Shown here piece by piece: positions 1 to 24,948 of a stretch of DNA of 64,000 nucleotides; the stretch's first letter is position 1; every line of letters begins with the position of its first letter. Both the position numbers and the translations under genes were made by a program. The notes below the pieces were generated by a model, which did no database searches, was not told the origin of the DNA, and saw only the letters and a list, made by a program, of their open reading frames with translations. Source of the DNA: Myxocyprinus asiaticus (taxonomy: Eukaryota; Chordata; Actinopteri; Cypriniformes; Catostomidae); contig NC_059359.1 in assembly GCF_019703515.2 (NCBI RefSeq), forward strand, positions 636,001 to 700,000, in the 5' to 3' direction.

Positions 1-1496
1 TGATCGAAAGGCTTTGCAGTGGCGAAATAGGGGCAAGAACTTCCTGTTCAATACAAAACCAGGGAGGAGCTCTCTCAGGTGGAAGCGACCAATGAACCAA
101 ATGTCTGAGACCGAACGCATAATAATTAAACAAAATCTTGGGTAAGCCTAACCCACCTTTGTCAATCAGCCTATGTAACTTACTGAAATTTAACCTGGCA
201 CGCTTACCATTCCAAATGAAGGACTTCACTATGCTATCAAATTGCTTGAAATAAGAGAGGGGGATGTCTATAGGGAGAGATTGTAACAGGTAGTTGAATT
301 TTGGAATACAGTTCATTTTAATAACATTAACCTTCCCAATCATAGATAAATGTAATGAAGCCCACCTGTCCACATCATTCGAAAACGTCTTTATTAAGGG
401 ATCAAAATGAACTCTGACTAAATCAGACAAATTTGCTGGGAATAAAATTCCCAAATACTTAATGCCCTGTTTTGGCTGACCAGAGTCTGATCATTCGCTA
501 CTGACCACATGATATTGATGAGACGCCGAATATTATCAGAAGAGCTGTGGCCCCGAATAAACTCCACCTGATCTATATGTATAAGTGATGTCATAACTTT
601 ATTTAATCGATTAGCCAGAATTTTTGACAATATTTTATCGTCTAGTTGGATGAGGGAAATTGGATAGTAACTTTTACACTCGCTTGGATCTTTGTCCTTT
701 TTAAGAATCAGACTGATCCGGGCTTGTGTCATGGTTGGCGGAAGCTTTCCATTCTTTAATGATTCAGAATAAACTTCTAACAAAAGTGGAGCCAATTCTG
801 TAGCATAAGATTTGAAAAACTCAGCGGCAAAACCATCTGGCCCCGGAGCCTTGACTGTAGGTAGGCACTTAATTACCTCATCAAGCTCCTCCAAGGTTAT
901 CTCAGAATCAAGAGAACTCCTTTGTTCAGTCGTCAGTTTAGGAAGTTCTAATGGTTCCACAAAATATCCTCATCAGTAGACGAAGACGTGGAACTATAAA
1001 GATCAAGGTACAATTCTTTAAAAGCATTATCAATATCAATGGCCGAGGTAAATATTTCACCACCAGCAGATTTCACTGAGGGAATGGCAGAAAAGTCCTC
1101 CGACTCAAAGTATGACTGTCTTGCCCTGAATAACCAAAACTCCACCTTCTGCGACAAAATAGTATTATATCTGTATTTCAACCGGGTCAGTTCTCTGAGG
1201 CCATCAGACGACATTCGGCACTTCAGCTCTGCCTCGGCACTTTTAATATTTCCTTCCAACTCCACAAGTTCTCGTGCTTTGGGTTTTTTGGAGAATGAGG
1301 CATACTGTATGATCCGACCCCTAAGAACTGCCTTAAGTGCCTCCCAAGCCACGCCCACAGAGGATACTGCGGACCAGCTGGTCTCCATATAAACATTGAT
1401 TTCAGTCTTAAACATTTGTTGGAAATCAGGATTTTGCAAAAGGGACACATTAAAGCGGCAACTATATGATTTCTTTTTCTCCGAATGTGGCAACAT
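1..1496 (-). pseudogene. L1 ORF2 reverse transcriptase remnant with palm deletion
   Basis: Two overlapping minus-strand frames (1496-948 and 960-418) carry the linker and RT fingers: KAPGPDGFAAEFFKSY, then a degenerate RPISLLN-type motif (YYPISLIQ) and DQVEFIRGH. At about 475 the sequence jumps directly to GIKYLGILFP, which in L1 elements lies well after the catalytic palm. The segment that should carry the FADD/YADD motif is therefore absent. Downstream, 400 to 1 still encodes recognisable post-RT sequence (IPKFNYLLQSLP, FIWNGKRARL) in a third frame. Inactive. Confidence 0.8.
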
Positions 1497-1707
1497 CTAT
1501 AAACTCACCAGGATGTGATCTGAGATTAAAATGTTTCCAATTGAGCAATCCACAACAGATGAAATGTGGGATTTGGATATAAAAAACAATTCTGTTCTAG
1601 AATAAATCTTATGGACTGATGAAAAAAAATGTATAGTCCCTACCAGATGGGTTCAAAAGTCTCCAAATATCTGTAAGACCAAGATTTTTACACATTCTGT
1701 GAAGCAT

Positions 1708-2220
1708 CTATGTTGCTCTAGGGGGCTTACACACTTTTGCTCCACTGTGATCAAGGACTGAGTCCATCAAAAGATTAAAGTCTCCTCCCAATATTATATC
1801 ATGAGGGGTGCCAGCGGTTTGCAGCATCCCTTCAACATCTATAAAAAAGCCCTGATCATCAGCGTTAGGTGCATAAATATTAGCCAAAATCAACCTTTGC
1901 CCCTGAATTTCAGCTAAAACAATAATGACTCTCCCTAATTTATCTTTAATCTGTTTGAGACATTTGAATTGTAGATGTTTACTTATCAGTGTAATGACTC
2001 CCCTGCTCTTACTTGAGCCAGCACTAAAGAAAACATGTCCACCCCATATCTTCCCAAATTTTTCAGCTTCCTGTGGGGAAAGATGCATTTCTTGAAGAAA
2101 CACTATATCATATTTCTTACGCTTAAGAAGAGAAATAACCTTCCTTCTTTTTATGGGGTGCCCCAACCCATTCATATTCCATGTGGAGAGAGACAATCCA
2201 CTCATATTAACATTTGACAT
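1708..2220 (-). pseudogene. L1 ORF2 apurinic endonuclease domain remnant
   Basis: On the minus strand the frame from about 2220 contains the endonuclease signatures of L1 ORF2: STWNMNGLG (metal-binding Asn), VFLQEMH (catalytic Glu), NIYAPN and GGDFN. This domain nicks target DNA to prime reverse transcription. The open frame extends upstream to 2358, but the residues before MSNVNMSG at 2220 look like leader and I place the ORF2 start there. The frame stops at 1708, after which the link to the RT domain is broken. Confidence 0.78.
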
Positions 2221-3126
2221 TTTGACATAATAGAAAAAATAGATTGTGTCAAAAACTAAATTATACAGACCACATTCCCCATTAGTGAAACAATCAAACC
2301 CCGAACTTCCCCCCGAACAAAACAAACCCCGCATTAACCCCGCACACGAAAGCGCCAAGCGGCGACAATCCCTCTAAACTCAAAAGATCCATGAACGCCC
2401 ACGAGCCCCCACGACAGCTTTGCCATCGGATTATTCCATTTTTATTATTCAAAATAAACCCCAGCCAATAGGCAGAATGAACACAAAGAACGTGTAGATT
2501 CATTCACAGAACTGTCTCAAAGGTATGTTCCTTCACAAAACAAATTCCAGCTGATATAAAACCATTCAGATTCCTCGGACAGACAAACGAATGATCAGTG
2601 AGCCAGCTGTTATGAGTTCAGCGGATGACGTAATCATTCCAATGTCCCGTAAAAATACTCAACAAAACAAATTCCAGCCAGCAGGAGGAATAAGCATGAA
2701 GAACGAACAGATTAATCCACAGCTGTTCCAAAAGAGTGTTATTCAATAGAACAATACAAAAAGAAACAAAACCGGCATCCCGGTTCCCCGGATGGTCGAG
2801 TCAATTCACTCGGAGGCCGCATAAAAGTATATATCATGACTTACTCAATCCGTCAACTTTATAAAAGACATCCTTTGTGTGAGCATGTAGATATTTTTTG
2901 GTCATCCGTAGTGCCCACTCTCAAACTGGCCGGGAACTTCAATGCAAAAGTAATCTTCCATCAGTGCAAAAGTTTCTTTAAGGAAAAGTGTTATTCACAA
3001 AACAAACTCCAGCTGCTCGGCGGAGCCAACGCAAAAAGAAAAAGACACCAAAATGATGCCCAGCTTCCTCAAAAGCCAGAGTAAGTACAGTGAGTCGACC
3101 CACTCACATGAGAAACACCCAATGGT

Positions 3127-3972
3127 TTACTCACCCATTGATTCAATAAAAGACATTGCCTGATTGGGACATGTAAATACTTTGCGACCGTCCTTCATTT
3201 CTATTCTCAGTTTGGCCAGAAACATCAGAGCAAAAGTGATCTTTCGCTGATGTAAGAGTTTCTTACATTCCTTGAACCGATCGCGTTTCTCTCTTGTCGA
3301 TCTCGCAAAGTCCGGGAACACGAAAATATTATGGTTCTTCCAAGAAAGCTTCCCTTTGCTCCTCGCCTGGCGCAACACAAGATCTTTATCGGATGATCTC
3401 AGAAATTTGGCCAGGATTGATCGGGGCCTTTCTCCCTCAGCAAATCTGTGAGCTGGGTCTCTGTGAGCTCGCTCGATTTCCAGTTTATGGCCTGTTATGT
3501 TGAGCAGACTCAGGAAAAGCTCGTCTAGGAATTTCACCATATCTCTGCTCTCCTTATGCTCAGGAATTCCAACAATTCGAACGTTATTCCTGCGGCTTCT
3601 ATTCTCAAGATCTTCAAGCTTTTCAAGGAGATGTTCCAAATCAACTTTGGTCGCGGGTGGATTAGTAGTTAATCCCCTCTCCGAAGACTCCAGACAATCG
3701 TTTCATATCTCAACATCAGTCACTCTTGTAACTAACTCAGAGAATTTTATTTCCATCACCGTAATCGATCGACGTATTACAGCAAGATCCTTCAAGTCAG
3801 CAAGAACCTTCTTCAGCATCACCGACATGTTGGACAACTGATGCTGGATCTTCTCTCCCGCCACGCCATCCAAATCGAGTCCCCGGTTTGTAGGCCTGTC
3901 GGGGCTTTCATCCTGAACACGTAAGTGTCTTTTAATGTCTCCAGAGCCCGAGGATTTTGACTTCTTTGCCAT
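3127..3972 (-). pseudogene. L1 ORF1 (RNA-binding nucleocapsid-like protein), one nonsense codon
   Basis: This is the first open frame of the L1 element. It begins with an ATG at 3970-3972 (MAKKSKSSGSGD...), is rich in Lys, Ser and Asp, then continues through a heptad-like Leu/Ile region into a segment with LEDLENRSRRNNVRIVGIPE, the conserved entry to the L1 ORF1p RRM-like domain, and a basic C-terminal domain. ORF1 proteins of this family trimerise, coat the element RNA and act as nucleic-acid chaperones. The frame is interrupted by one TGA at 3703-3705 (minus strand) while the codons on both sides remain in the same frame, so this is a single substitution rather than a frameshift. Inactive as a full-length protein. 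Confidence 0.8.
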
Positions 3973-4270
3973 GTTTTGCCTCAGAGAGCAAATATGTAAC
4001 TGGGTGTATCGAATTTCACCAGATTATAACATGAAAATAATAAAAAATTTAGCAAAGTGTGTAGAGCTCGTCGCTCACACGTCTGCTTCTTGCATGGCAT
4101 CACGTGACCTCTCCTGAAATGCTTCTTATGTGTTCAGTGTAAATACTGTCATCTGTTCATATACACATCATAAAAACATGTCACTTCTGTACTGCAGACA
4201 CAACATGTATAAAAAAAACAGGCTGTAGACTCGCAACTGAAACCCTAATGTCTCTGTCTCTGTTTTTCAG

Positions 4271-18134
<13,864 letters not shown>

Positions 18135-18450
18135 CACAAACACACACACACAGGTATACATCATGCCTCTCTGTCGCTATAGGAACGGGCTCGTCCTGTC
18201 TTAAAGACTCTTGTGAGCGGATTGTTGGTGAGATGAAACTGCGGAGATGAAAGCGAGTCTCTCTCCACTGAACACCAGTATATATGTCCATATAATGGCA
18301 CTCATCACTTTAAAAAGGCTGGTCTAGTCTCAACTCAAACAGCTCAAAGTAGTTTAGTTTCTGTTGATCAGGTTTATTAGCAATGTTTTTTTTCCTTCTG
18401 TGAGCTTCTCTCTTGAGAAATAAAACAAACTGCATTTACTGGATTGTTTG
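18135..18450 (+). terminator. khdc4: khdc4 3' UTR and polyadenylation signal
   Basis: After the stop codon there is about 285 bp of unique-looking AT-rich sequence to an AATAAA at 18419-18424. It is followed within 25 bases by GT-rich sequence (tggattgtttgtctc), the usual arrangement of a vertebrate cleavage site. The next recognisable repeat begins after this point. The cleavage position is inferred. Confidence 0.55.
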
Positions 18451-18529
18451 TCTCTTTGACTGAACTGAAAACACACCTTATATGCTCAAGAACTCAATAA
18501 TTCAGATGTTTTACCTTTTTTAATATGGG

Positions 18530-18620
18530 TTCCCACGCATCCTGGAAAACCTGGAATTTTGTAATGCAGTTTTCCAGTCGTGGAAAATTCGAAAAATACT
18601 GACTGTGTTAACGTCTACAA
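18530..18620. repeat. Fragment of the GGTTCCCAC/TCCTGGAAAA repeat family
   Basis: The segment gggttcccacgcatcctggaa and the following tggaaaat tract match the left end of the larger element at 44234-46107 and the fragment near 14260. Confidence 0.6.
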
Positions 18621-19224
18621 AAACATGGTAACTGTCCGACACATACTTACTCTGCTCCGACAAAATAGTTTAAGTGTTGATATAATACAAAATATGATTT
18701 TTTCATTGCAACATTGCTGATGTGCATTTCAAACTGTTCTGAGACCAGTGCAGACAGACAGCACACTGGAGGTTAAGTCATTCACTAAATAGGGAGCAAG
18801 GGAGCATCCTATAGCTCTCTATGCAGTTAAGTGCATTCACTCCTAAAATCTGATCAAAAGTTCAGTTTCAGGCTGCAGATGATGTTTGGATCACTCAACA
18901 TGTTTGACAGACATGTGACAATGATAATCAGTACATAGATTCAGAATTTATAATGTATCATTTTATTTTAACATGATTGACAGTGATTGGATGATGCTGC
19001 ACATTACTTTGAATCAGAATTAATTATGATAATTTCTGATGTAATGTCTGTAACGTCTCAAAAACATGAATAATCAACACTCCTGGAAACATAATAAACT
19101 ATTTGATGAACAAAATCAGACTTTCTATAGCTTGATATTATTTAAAAATTCACAACTTAGTCTCGCTGTCCACATATGAGGACATACATTTATAGGAAAA
19201 CTATTTGCTCTAAAAAACAAAAAA

Positions 19225-19570
19225 AACCATTTATTTTCTCACCCTCATGTCATCCCAGATGTGTATGACTTTCTTTCTTCTGCAGAACACAAATGAAAAT
19301 TTTTAGAAGAATATTTCAGCTCTGTAGATCCATATAATGCAAGTGAAGGTGACCAGAACTTTGAAGCTCCAAAAAGCACATAAACGCAGCATAAAATGCA
19401 GTGGTTTTATCCATGTCTTCAGAAGTCATATGATAGGTGTGGCTGAGAAACATCAATATTTAAGTCCTTTACTATAAATCTCTCACTTTATTCTTTCGTT
19501 TTTGCCAATGTGCATTCTTTGTGCATATCGCCACCTACTGGGCAGAGAGGAGTATTTATAGTAAAAATGT
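19225..19570 (+). mobile_element. Half copy of the TTAA foldback family (left arm)
   Basis: It matches the left arm of the element at 60190-60974 (ctcaccctcatgtcatccca, then ttctgcagaacacaaatgaa, then gccacctactgggcag). No second arm follows, so the palindrome has lost one side. Confidence 0.75.
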
Positions 19571-20586
19571 TTCAGCAAAGAAGAAACCGCACGTGAATAA
19601 GAATCCAGAGGAATAATTATGGTGAGTGTGTTTGATCGTTGCTCTTTCTTTAAGTGGCACTTTTTCTTTATATGTTGGTTATTTAGAAAACTACAGACAC
19701 CATTTGTTGTTGTAAGTTCTCTGCATTCCTCAATCTTTAAATCGAGTTTCACGGTTCTGGAGTAAACCGGAGGGGGGGGGGGGGGTTGTACTTGCTTGTT
19801 TTGAGTATTAGTGGGGTAACATCCACCTCATCCCTCCTGGAATCTACGCCCCTGCTCTTACCTGGTTTGGATATTTTGTGTTATTGCCCTGATCTCTCTA
19901 TATATACTACACTGAGTGCTTTCTTTGTTTGCCTTGAATTTAAATGTTAGTTGTTTAAAAAAAAGCTTTCTTTGTTCTTTTTATGATCATAATTGGGATC
20001 TCGAAATATAGTGCAGTATAAGAGCCGTTGGTCGACAGTGTGGCCTACTGATGGCCAAGTATTAAATGTTAATTAAAACATTAGTGGATATAAAATGTTG
20101 AATTTTAATGAATTACCCAAGCATTGTTGGACTGCTTTATTTGAAAGGGCTGAGGAGATGAGGATCAATGATAATATTGTGGCATTTTGTAACTGTGCAT
20201 CAGTTTTTCTTTTAAATTTAAGAAGTAAGTTCATTGTCTGTTTTATTCACATTTGTGTATTTTCTCATACAGTTCTACGTTGAGAGCATTTTTCATGCAG
20301 TGTACTGTAGGTACTGAAAGTCAGCTGCTAGATCTGTACCCTGAGTGTTTCTGCACTCTTGATACAACAGGTGCGTTGAAAACTCATCTGCACAGGGACC
20401 ACGATCATCTTTCTTCCAGACCGTCCTGTTGGTGTGGATGCTGCTGCACTGGAGCATGAAAGTGACCAGATTGAGCTTGAAGTCAAGAAAAGGAACATGG
20501 ATTTGATAACAGAGCTGCTCGGCTTGTAGGCCAAAAAACCCTGAAGAGAATTCTCCATGGGTTCCCTCCGGATCTGAGTTTTTAAC
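19571..20586 (+). other. Intergenic; possible relic of a C2H2-type coding unit
   Basis: Most of this is unclassified, with a poly-G run at 19772-19785. Between about 20310 and 20530 short exon-like frames occur: one with TGALKTHLHRDH, which resembles the second half of a C2H2 zinc finger found in multigene fish families, and one (DRPVGVDAAALEHESDQIELE) preceded by a tttcttccag acceptor-like site and ended by TAG. The pieces are in different frames. A decayed gene or transposon is likely; family assignment is weak. Confidence 0.3.
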
Positions 20587-21302
20587 ATTTTTGAACTTGT
20601 GTAAAATAAGGTCTGTGGCAGAGATGGGTAGAGTAGCTACTCTACATTTGCTCAAGTAAAAGTATTATTACTTAAGTACAAGTACTTACTCAAGTACAAG
20701 TAATAATGTTAAAAATGACTCGAGTAAGAGTAAGAAAGTATCCAATAAAAATAATACTCAAGTATTGAGTAACTAGTTACTTTCACATATAATGTAATGG
20801 ATGATTACTGTCCTATATTCCAGTACATGATACACATTTAACATGCATTACAGAATGATTAATAATAAAATTAATATTATTGTTAATAACGGGAATTGTC
20901 ATCATTCACCACCATGTTGTTCCAAACCCATATGACTTCTTTCTTCCATGCATCAAATTAAAGGGACAGTTCAACAAAAAATGTAAATGCTCATTTTTCA
21001 CCCTCATGCCATCTCAGATGTGTTTGACTTTCTTTCTTCTGCAGAACACAAATGAAGATTTTTAGAAGAATATTTCAGCTCTGTTGGTGCATACAATGCA
21101 ACTGAATGGCGACCAGAACTGTGAAGCTCCAAAAAGCACATAAAGGCAGCATAAAAGTAATCCATGTGACTCCATTGATTTTCAGAAGCAATATGATAGG
21201 TGTGTGTGAGAAACAGATCAATGTCTATAACTGTATCATATATAAACTCCTCTTTTTTTTTTTTTACTATTAATTCTCCTCCCTGCCCAGTAGGTGGTGA
21301 TA

Positions 21303-22550
21303 CACTATATTGCCAAAAGTATTCGCTCATCTGCCTTTAGACGCATATGAACTTAAGTGATATCCCATTATTAATCCATAGGGTTTAATATGATGTCGGC
21401 CCACCCTTTGCAGCTATAACAGCTTCAACTCTTCTGGGAAGGCTTTCCACAAGGTTTAGGAGTGTGTTTATGGGAATTTTTGACCATTCTTCCAGAAGCG
21501 CATTTGTGAGGTCAGACACTGATGTTGGACGAGAAGGCCTGGCTCACAGTCTTCGCTCTAATTCATTCCAAAGGTGCTCTATCGGGTTGAGGTCAGGACT
21601 CTGTGCAGGCCAGTCAAGTTCTTCCACACCAAACTCACTCATCCATGTCTTTATGGACCTTGCTTTGTGCACTGGTGCGCAGTCATGTTGGAACAGGAAG
21701 GGGCCATCCCCAAACTGTTCCCACAAAGTTGGGAGCATGGAATCCTCCAAAATCTCTTGGGATGCTGAAGCATTCAGAGTTCCTTTCACTGGAACTAAGG
21801 GGCCAAGCCCAGCTCCTGAAAAACAACCCCACACCATAATCCCCCCTCCACCAAACTTCACAGTTGGCACAATACAGTCAGACAAGTACCGTTCTCCTGG
21901 CAACCGCCAAACCCAGACTCGTCCATCAGATTGCCAGATGGAGAAGCGTGATTCCTCACTCCAGAGAACGCGTCTCCACTGCTCTAGAGTCCAGTGGCGG
22001 CGTGCTTTACACCACTGCATCCGACGCTTTGCATTGCACTTGGTGATGTATGGCTTGGATGCAGCTGCTCGGCCATGGAAACCCATTCCATGAAGCTCTC
22101 TACGCACTGTTCTTGAGCTAATCTGAAGGCCACATGAACTTTGGAGGTCTGTAGCGATTGACTCTGCAGAAAGTTGGCGACCTCTGCGCACTATGCGCCT
22201 CAGCATCCGCTGACCCCACTCTGTCATTTTACGTGGCCTACCACTTCGTGGCTGAGTCCCTGTCATTCCCAATCGCTTCCACTTTGTTATAATACCACTG
22301 ACAGTTGACTGTGGAATATTTAGTAGCGAGGAAATTTCACGACTGGACTTGTTGCACAGGTGGCATCCTATCACAGTACCACGCTGGAATTCACTGAGCT
22401 CCTGAGAGCGGCCCATTCTTTCACAAATGTTTGTAGAAGCAGTCTGCATGCCTAGGTGCTTCATTTTATACACCTGTGGCCATGGAAGTGATTGGAACAC
22501 CTGAATTCAATTATTTGGATGGGTGAGCGAATATTTTTGGCAATATAGTG
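21303..22550 (-). mobile_element. Tc1-like DNA transposon, 1248 bp with both ends
   Basis: The element is bounded by TA (21301-21302 and 22551-22552). Its terminal inverted repeats start CACTATATTGCCAAAAGTAT on the left; the right copy differs at one position in that stretch. It carries a single long minus-strand transposase frame. Insertion into the TTAA foldback MITE duplicated TA only, as Tc1/mariner elements do. Confidence 0.95.
21385..22500 (-). pseudogene. Tc1-like transposase, premature stop and altered catalytic residue
   Basis: Open from 22500 to a TGA at 21544-21546 (318 residues). Family-like sequence continues beyond the stop in the same frame, to a TAA at 21385-21387. A tandem helix-turn-helix N-terminal region ([29 protein letters not shown]) is followed by a GRPRK motif at about residues 87-91. 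The DDE domain then has WSEESRF at 181-187, FQHDCAPVH with Asp273, and [11 protein letters not shown] with Glu308; 34 residues separate the last two, as in DD34E enzymes. The first catalytic residue should be Asp (family WSDES) but is Glu182 (GAG at 21955-21957). The true start is probably a later Met, such as that of [10 protein letters not shown]. Inactive on both counts, by inference. Confidence 0.9.
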
Positions 22551-22579
22551 TATGCACAAAGCATTCAATCACCAAAAAC

Positions 22580-23376
22580 ACATTTATATTTATTCATTTG
22601 GCAGACGCTTTAATCCAAAATGGCTTACAAAAGAGGAACACATAAGGGAATCATCTTAAGGAGACAGTGGTATGAAAAGTGCTGTATTACAAAGTTTCAC
22701 TAGCATCAGAATAGCATTTAAAACAGAATAATGTGCAACAAGGACATTTTTTATTTTTTTAATAAAAGGTTAAGTGCTCATGGAAAAGATGTGTTTTTAG
22801 TCGTTTTTTGAAGACAGAAAGTGAGTCAGCTTCACGGATGGAGTTGGGAAGGTCGTTCCACCAACATGGTATGATGAAGCCGAAAGTCCAGGAAAGTGTT
22901 TTGGTGCCTCTTTGTGTTGTTACAACAAGGCGACGTTTCTTAGCCGGCCGCAGGCTTCTAGTGGGCACGTAGCTCTGCAGAAATGATTTTAGGTATGCTG
23001 GAGCAGACCCAGTGACTGTTCTGTATGCCAGCATCAGAGCCTTGAATTTGATACGTGCATCAACCAGCAGCCAGTGAAGAGAGACAAGGAGTGGTGTAAC
23101 ATGTGCTCTCTTTGATTCATTAAAGACCAGACATGCTGCTGCATTCTGGATCATTTGCAGGGGTCTAATTGCACATGCAGGGAGGCCTGCGATGAGAGCG
23201 TTACAGTAGTCCAGTCTAGAGATGACAAGTGACTTAAGAAGTTGTGTGGCATGTTCAGAAAGGTGGAAGGTGGAAGGGTCTTATCTTCCTGATATTGTAG
23301 AGTCTACATGATCGTGCTGTCTTTGAGATGTGGTCTGTGAAATTTAGTTGGTTATCGATGGTTACCCCTAGATTTC
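22580..23376 (-). mobile_element. 5'-truncated LINE (RT C-terminal part)
   Basis: On the minus strand it encodes a C-terminal non-LTR RT segment (LPACAIRPLQMIQNAAACLV-type sequence, HVTPLLVSLHWLLVDARIKF, LMLAYRTVTGSAPAYLKS, WWNDLPNSIREADSLSVFK), open from 23154 to 22759. The 3' end near 22590 carries tcatttggcagacgctttaa, a common fish repeat tail. It is inserted in the TTAA foldback element. An L2/CR1-group origin is likely but not certain. Confidence 0.78.
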
Positions 23377-24349
23377 AAGAAGAAGAACACAAGAAGAAGA
23401 ATGTGAGAGTGGAGATTTAAATATTGATCTGTTTCTCACCCACACTTATCATATCCCTTCTGAAGACATGCATTAATCCAGTGACATTTGAAATCCTTTT
23501 ATGCTGCCTTTATGTGCTTTCTGAGCTTCAAAGTTCTGGCACCCATTCACTTGCATTCCAGTATAAACTAACAGAGCTGAGATATTCTTCTAACAATCTT
23601 TGTGTTCAGCAGAAGAAGTAAAAACAAACATCTGTGATGGCATGAGGGTGAGTAAATGATGCGAGAATTTTCAATTTTTGAAAAATTATTCCTATAAGTT
23701 AGACAGAATGCTAACCTTAATCATCATTTAATTTCACTGCATATTCAGCGCTTGCTGCTGTAGTGTTGAACGCAACTCGAGTGACAGCGTGCAGCTGTGA
23801 AGTTCTGCTGGCGTAAGAGTCCCATTCAAAAATCTCAATTAATTACACATTTATTAACACTTATTCAATTAAAACCAGTAATGTAACGACAGGAACGCTA
23901 CCCATTGTAACAAAGTAAAAGTACATTTTTTTCCACCATAAAAAATATACTCATAAAAGTATATTTTTTCCAAACAGTTACTCAAGTAAATGTAATGGAG
24001 TAAATGTAGTGTGTTACTACCCACCTCTGATCTGTGGTAAACATTACTCAACAATACACGGACATTTTGTTCTACAACATAAATTACCGTCACACCTTAA
24101 ACGTGAATTTTGAAGCCGTATTGAATTACACACTTTTTTTTTTTTTAAACACACGGCGGATTCAAAATTCACATTTAAGCTATGACGGTGTGTAATTTAT
24201 GTTGCAAAACAAAACGTCCATGTTTACCACAGACCTTATTTTACTCATAAGTTGAAAAACCCTATTATAAAAACACATAGGATAAAATATTAACTACATC
24301 AGATGTTTCATATAAGAAAAGCAAAGGAATTCATTCATTCATTCCACAT

Positions 24350-24775
24350 TTTCTTTTTCTCCCAATTTGGAATGCCCAATTCCCACTACTTAGTAGGTCC
24401 TCGTGGTGGCGCGGTTACTCACCTCAATCCGGATGGTGGAGGACAAGTCTCAGTTGCCTCCGCTTCTGAGACCGTCAATCCGTGCATCTTATCACGTGAC
24501 TCGTTGTGCATGACACCGCGGAGACTCACAGCATGTGGAGGCTCATGCTATTCTCCACGATCCACACACAACTTACCACACGCCCCATTGAGAGCAAGAA
24601 CCACTAATCGCGACCACGAGGAGGTTACCCCATGTGACTCTACCCTCCCTAGCAACCAGACCAATTTGGTTGCTTAGGAGATCTGGCTGGAGTCACTCAG
24701 CACGCCCTGGATTCGAACTCGCGACTCCAGGGGTGATAGTTAGCGTCAATACTCGCTGAGATACCCAGACCCCCC
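24350..24775 (-). mobile_element. tRNA-derived SINE, subfamily I, full length
   Basis: Minus-strand copy with its head near 24775 and tail ttctcccaatttggaatgcc near 24355. It is nearly identical to the copy at 8988-9421. Confidence 0.9.
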
Positions 24776-24948
24776 ACATTTGTAATTTTTTTTGTCACCT
24801 TTGGTGGCATTTTTGCCCTGAGCCACCATTAATTTCTGAGCTTTTGCCCATCCCTAATATATTTAAATGCATGAGACTTTGCTAGGATTTGTGAGGAATC
24901 ATATAGAAGTCAATGATGATTGAAATGATTTATTTTCTTCTTCTCCAG

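Larger units (their letters stand above)
1..4110 (-). mobile_element. L1-type LINE, internally deleted, cut by window start
   Basis: A non-LTR retrotransposon reads on the minus strand, with its 5' end near 4110 and its 3' end beyond base 1. In element order it has an ORF1 (3972 down to about 3127), a gap of about 900 bases with only short frames, an ORF2 start near 2220 with an AP-endonuclease domain, then reverse-transcriptase and C-terminal segments down to base 1. ORF1 resembles L1 ORF1p (coiled coil, RRM-like centre, basic C-terminal domain) and the endonuclease plus RT order is that of L1/Tx1 elements. ORF1 has an in-frame stop, ORF2 has several stops or shifts, and the RT palm is missing. 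The element is dead. It lies antisense to khdc4, upstream of the first khdc4 exon in the window. The 5' boundary is estimated; no target duplication was identified. Confidence 0.88.
20962..23693. mobile_element. TTAA foldback MITE, interrupted by Tc1 and a LINE
   Basis: The left TTAA is at 20958-20961, followed by agggacagttca and the left arm. The right arm runs 23377-23693 and ends in the degraded cctataa instead of cctttaa. It is the same family as 60190-60974. The Tc1 insertion splits the motif gtaggtggtga/tatgcac. Confidence 0.8.
20619..24029. mobile_element. hAT-like MITE with 8-bp target duplication
   Basis: Terminal inverted repeats CAGAGATGGGTAG (20619) and, reversed, CAGAGGTGGGTAG (ending 24029) are flanked by gtctgtgg (20611-20618) and atctgtgg (24030-24037), an 8-bp duplication with one mismatch, as expected for hAT insertion. 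The interior has the acttaagtac/actcaagta motifs common to such fish MITEs. Confidence 0.82.
20594..24254. mobile_element. Outer foldback element, interrupted
   Basis: The left fragment is gtaaaataaggtctgtgg (20601-20618). The sequence resumes at 24038 and runs to 24244 as a hairpin whose arms contain taaattaccgtcacacc and its inverse. The right terminus ccacagaccttattttac is the exact inverse of the left fragment. Confidence 0.75.
20588..24258. mobile_element. Four-level nested transposon block
   Basis: An outer foldback element (ends near 20588 and 24258) is split by a hAT-like MITE (20619-24029). That is split by a TTAA foldback MITE (20962-23693), and that in turn holds a Tc1 transposon (21303-22550) and a truncated LINE (22580-23376). 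Each junction can be read because the broken halves continue on the other side of the insert. Confidence 0.85.

Noticed and set aside
3294..3841. Plus-strand frames at 3294-3503 and 3497-3841
   Set aside because: Shadows of the minus-strand L1 ORF1.
21464..22093. 209-residue plus-strand frame opposite the Tc1 transposase
   Set aside because: Antisense shadow of the transposase; it has no independent family resemblance.
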